In this document: in pieces, positions 62,030 to 64,000 of the stretch
Layout of the letters: every line of letters starts with the position of its first letter
Position numbering within the stretch: position 1 is the first letter of the stretch
Source of the DNA: Psychrobacillus mangrovi
GTDB taxonomy: Bacteria > Bacillota > Bacilli > Bacillales_A > Planococcaceae
Length of the DNA stretch: 64,000 nucleotides
Assembly: GCF_037104765.1 (NCBI RefSeq)
Contig: NZ_JBAWSY010000011.1
Coordinates: 40,254-104,253, forward strand
Reading direction: 5' to 3'
Position numbers and translations under genes: made by a program
The notes under the pieces: model-generated
Database searches by the model: none
What the model was told of the DNA's origin: nothing
What the model saw: only the letters and a program-made list of their open reading frames with translations

Positions 62030-62276
62030 TGACTTTAGTGGTTGAAAGCGTTGAATCACGAAAGTGAAATATATAAGAGTAATTGTCTTAGTAGTTTGCA
62101 TGTATACAGAAAATAGAGACTGAACGGTTGGTGAAAGTTCAGGTAGGATGACAGATGAATTACAGCAATATTTAAAGCTCTTTACAAATGAAGTGGTTGA
62201 GCATTTATGGTCAACAAATAGGGTGGTACCGCGGATATTCCTTCGTCCCTAACAAATTGGGATTAGAAGGTTTTTT
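62030..62276 (+). promoter_or_regulatory. T-box riboswitch leader
   Basis: The conserved T-box AGGGTGGTACCGCGG is at 62220-62234. It is followed by the terminator hairpin (62240-62270) and six T residues. The leader has stem I elements (AGTA bulges, GA-rich loops) and a stem III (CTGAAC with GTTCAG, near 62120-62142). A TAC at 62105-62107, in the expected place on the 3' side of stem I, is the best specifier candidate. That would mean tRNA-Tyr sensing. Uncharged tRNA would stabilise the antiterminator and turn on the transporter gene. Confidence 0.9.
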
Positions 62277-62311
62277 AATTCCTTATTATTACTCACCTAG
62301 GAGGATTTACA

Positions 62312-63709
62312 ATGTTTCGTATTCAATCGAAGATTACTCCATCATTTTTGGAGTCAGTACTTCTTACTTTATCAATTATCTCTATAATGGGAGTTTTCAT
62401 TATAAAATTTGATGCTGTTCCACATATGCCTGTTTTACTTGCTATTCTTTTACTTATTACATACGGACTCTTTAAAAAAGTACCTTACAAACAATTAGAA
62501 GATGGACTTGTGGAAGGTTCAAAGGCGGGACTGGGAGCAATTTTTATCTTTTTCTTTATTGGAATATTAATTAGTAGCTGGATGATAGGCGGAACCATCC
62601 CAACACTTATCTACCTTGGTTTTCAGTTCATTTCACCTCATTTTTTCTATGCCATCGTATTTATCATTACATGTATAATCGGTTTGTCTATCGGAAGCTC
62701 CCTAACTACAGTTGCAACGGTTGGAGTTGCCTTTATTGGTATGGCGGGTGCGATGGATATTTCTTTAGCTATTACAGCTGGCGCAATTGTCTCGGGTGCA
62801 TTTTTTGGAGATAAAATGTCTCCGTTATCAGATACTACAAATCTAGCGTCTGCAATTGTTCATGTCGATTTATTCGAGCATATAAAGAATATGGGATGGA
62901 CAACAATTCCAGCATTTTTTATTTCGCTCGTAGTGTACTGTATTTTATCACCTAGCAAAGATCTTCAAAATTTAGAGGAGATATCAGTCTTTCAAGAAGG
63001 TCTCCTTCAAACTGGTATGATTCATTGGTACACATTATTACCACTTGTTTTACTAATTGTACTTTCCATAAAGAAGGTTCCAGCTGTATTATCTCTTGCC
63101 CTAACTTCTATTACAGCGATTATTGTTTCTTACTTTCATTTACACCTTACCGTGGGAGAAATATTAAACATATTATTTAGTGGCTATACTTCTCAAACAG
63201 GTATCGAAGTAATAGATTCCCTTCTTTCAAGAGGAGGTATGAATAGCATGATGTTCACTATAGGGCTTGTCTTACTTGCCTTAAGTATGGGTGGACTTCT
63301 ATTTACTCTAGGTATCGTTCAAAGTTTATTAATGAAAGTAGAGAGTTTATTAAAAAGTGTAGGATCTGTCATATCTGCTGCTGCTTTTACCGCAATCGGA
63401 GTAAACACTTTAATCGGAGAACAGTACTTATCAATTTTATTGACTGGAGATGCATTCCAAGCTCAATTTCAAAAGGTCGGTTTAGCAAATAAAAACTTGG
63501 CGAGAGTAATGGAAGATGCAGGTACCGTCGTTAATCCTCTTGTTCCATGGAGTGTGTGCGGTATATTTATCACAAATGTGTTAGCAGTCTCCACTATCGA
63601 CTATTTGCCATTCGCATTTTTCTGCTTACTTTGCCCGATATTAACTATAATATTTGGACTTACAGGTAAAACACTTACTTATATAAAAGAAAATTCCCTT
63701 CAGGACTGA
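62312..63709 (+). CDS. NhaC-family antiporter-like transporter under T-box control
   Basis: 465 residues with about 11-12 helices. The NhaC signature is GAIVSGAFFGDKMSPLSDTTNLAS (residues about 150-172); later IGVNTLIGEQYLSILL and MEDAGTVVNPLVPWSVCG are typical. The start ATG has a consensus AGGAGG. Annotated homologues are called Na+/H+ antiporters (YheL-like). However, a T-box leader implies an amino-acid role, so uptake of tyrosine or another aromatic amino acid coupled to Na+ is a better guess. The stop lies inside its terminator. Confidence 0.9.
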   Translation: MFRIQSKITPSFLESVLLTLSIISIMGVFIIKFDAVPHMPVLLAILLLITYGLFKKVPYKQLEDGLVEGSKAGLGAIFIFFFIGILISSWMIGGTIPTLIYLGFQFISPHFFYAIVFIITCIIGLSIGSSLTTVATVGVAFIGMAGAMDISLAITAGAIVSGAFFGDKMSPLSDTTNLASAIVHVDLFEHIKNMGWTTIPAFFISLVVYCILSPSKDLQNLEEISVFQEGLLQTGMIHWYTLLPLVLLIVLSIKKVPAVLSLALTSITAIIVSYFHLHLTVGEILNILFSGYTSQTGIEVIDSLLSRGGMNSMMFTIGLVLLALSMGGLLFTLGIVQSLLMKVESLLKSVGSVISAAAFTAIGVNTLIGEQYLSILLTGDAFQAQFQKVGLANKNLARVMEDAGTVVNPLVPWSVCGIFITNVLAVSTIDYLPFAFFCLLCPILTIIFGLTGKTLTYIKENSLQD

Positions 63710-63724
63710 AGGGAATTTCTTTTA
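63691..63724 (+). terminator. Terminator overlapping the end of the NhaC-family gene
   Basis: A 13-bp stem (63691-63703 with 63706-63718) followed by a T-rich run. The stop codon TGA (63707-63709) is in the right arm. Confidence 0.85.
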
Positions 63725-63726
63725 TA

Positions 63727-63757
63727 TTCCAACTAGCATTGCCAATATTCCAACTAA
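63727..63757. repeat. Two TTCCAACTA motifs 21 bp apart
   Basis: Copies at 63727 and 63748 match the five-copy block at 24600-24691 in motif and spacing. Both blocks follow the last gene of a transport-related unit. Confidence 0.8.
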
Positions 63758-63776
63758 ACTAGAGTTAGCATAAAAA

Positions 63777-64000
63777 GTGGACATGTTAAAACACGACCCT
63801 CATACTAAAAGTAAATTAAGGGAGCGTGTGTAGGATGGCTGTATTATCAAGAGAAATGCGAGAATATCTAGTGAAATTAGTTGTAGAAGACGGAAGAAAA
63901 GCTTCCGAATTGGCATATGAGTATGGAGTAAAACCAGAAAGAATACGTGATTGGGTTAGAGTTTACAAACAGAAACAAGCCCTATTGAGTGACGGTGAGC
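63777..64000 (+). mobile_element. Left end of an IS3-type insertion sequence
   Basis: The probable left terminus begins at the TGGACATGTT near 63778, followed by about 45 nt of leader and the start of a transposase OrfA. The element continues past the window end, so its right end, OrfB and target duplication cannot be seen. Confidence 0.65.
63835..64000 (+). CDS. IS3-family transposase OrfA, N-terminal part
   Basis: 55 codons from the ATG at 63835 (TAGG upstream), open at the window end. It begins MAVLSREMREYLVKLVVEDG. The helix-turn-helix ASELAYEYGVKPERIRDWVR then matches the OrfA DNA-binding domain of IS3-group elements. The leucine-zipper part and the frameshift to OrfB lie outside the window. 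Confidence 0.8.
   Translation, partial: MAVLSREMREYLVKLVVEDGRKASELAYEYGVKPERIRDWVRVYKQKQALLSDGE

Overview
The window is chromosomal DNA from a low-GC, Gram-positive, probably endospore-forming member of the Bacillales. Gene content (YidC insertase, MntR, CvfB/YitL, ComFB, HflX, Mn-type inorganic pyrophosphatase, NsrR/Hmp, a YclNOPQ-type siderophore importer, a T-box leader), Bacillus-type ribosome binding sites with frequent TTG and GTG starts, and many GC-rich palindromic intergenic repeats fit the Planococcaceae/Caryophanaceae (Psychrobacillus, Lysinibacillus, Sporosarcina and relatives). The genus cannot be fixed from the sequence alone. No rRNA, tRNA or classical CRISPR array was seen.

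Layout. 1-8.5 kb: a partial M15 carboxypeptidase, YidC, an AraC regulator, a lipid kinase divergent from an MFS exporter, small GNAT acetyltransferases and a ring-cleaving dioxygenase. 8.5-13.3 kb: a GC-rich repeat block, a DUF1002 protein, CvfB, MntR, ComFB and a double GNAT. 13.3-16.2 kb: cadC-cadA metal efflux, with twin CadC-type operators (one inside a 44-bp palindrome), then a 21-bp-period repeat array. 16.2-20.8 kb: penicillin acylase, MurB, an HxlR regulator and YceI. 20.9-24.6 kb: a frameshifted permease followed by two M20 hydrolases. 25.3-27.8 kb: a quorum-sensing cassette. An NprR-like HTH-TPR regulator overlaps by 4 bp a secreted propeptide carrying five near-identical copies of a unit with the KPDI core known from NprX. 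Two similar operator-like sequences lie outside it, each upstream of a small outward-facing gene. 27.9-31.4 kb: a heterodimeric ABC exporter whose second gene is broken by two frameshifts. 31.5-38.8 kb: a Rieske oxidoreductase, DsbA/FrnE, pyrophosphatase, NsrR-Hmp and a two-domain GNAT. 39.2-47.8 kb: alkyladenine glycosylase, CoA-transferase, an MFS carrier, ThrC-ThrB, a ZIP transporter, a cysteine-free UDG-like protein, PAP2 and an IsdG-like protein. 47.8-51.6 kb: the YclNOPQ-like importer under two Fur boxes. 52.4-63.7 kb: a lipoprotein, a peptide/H+ symporter, an ABC exporter, HflX, an acyl-CoA synthetase and a T-box-controlled NhaC-family transporter. The window ends inside an IS3-type element.

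A second theme is small repetitive DNA. There is a MITE-like family with GGGC-N-CTGAAA termini, apparent 9-10 bp target duplications and a conserved subterminal hairpin. A roughly 34-nt element is present in some copies of larger repeats and cleanly absent from others. Short motifs at 21-bp spacing occur downstream of several genes. Three single-base frameshifts could be real decay or assembly errors.
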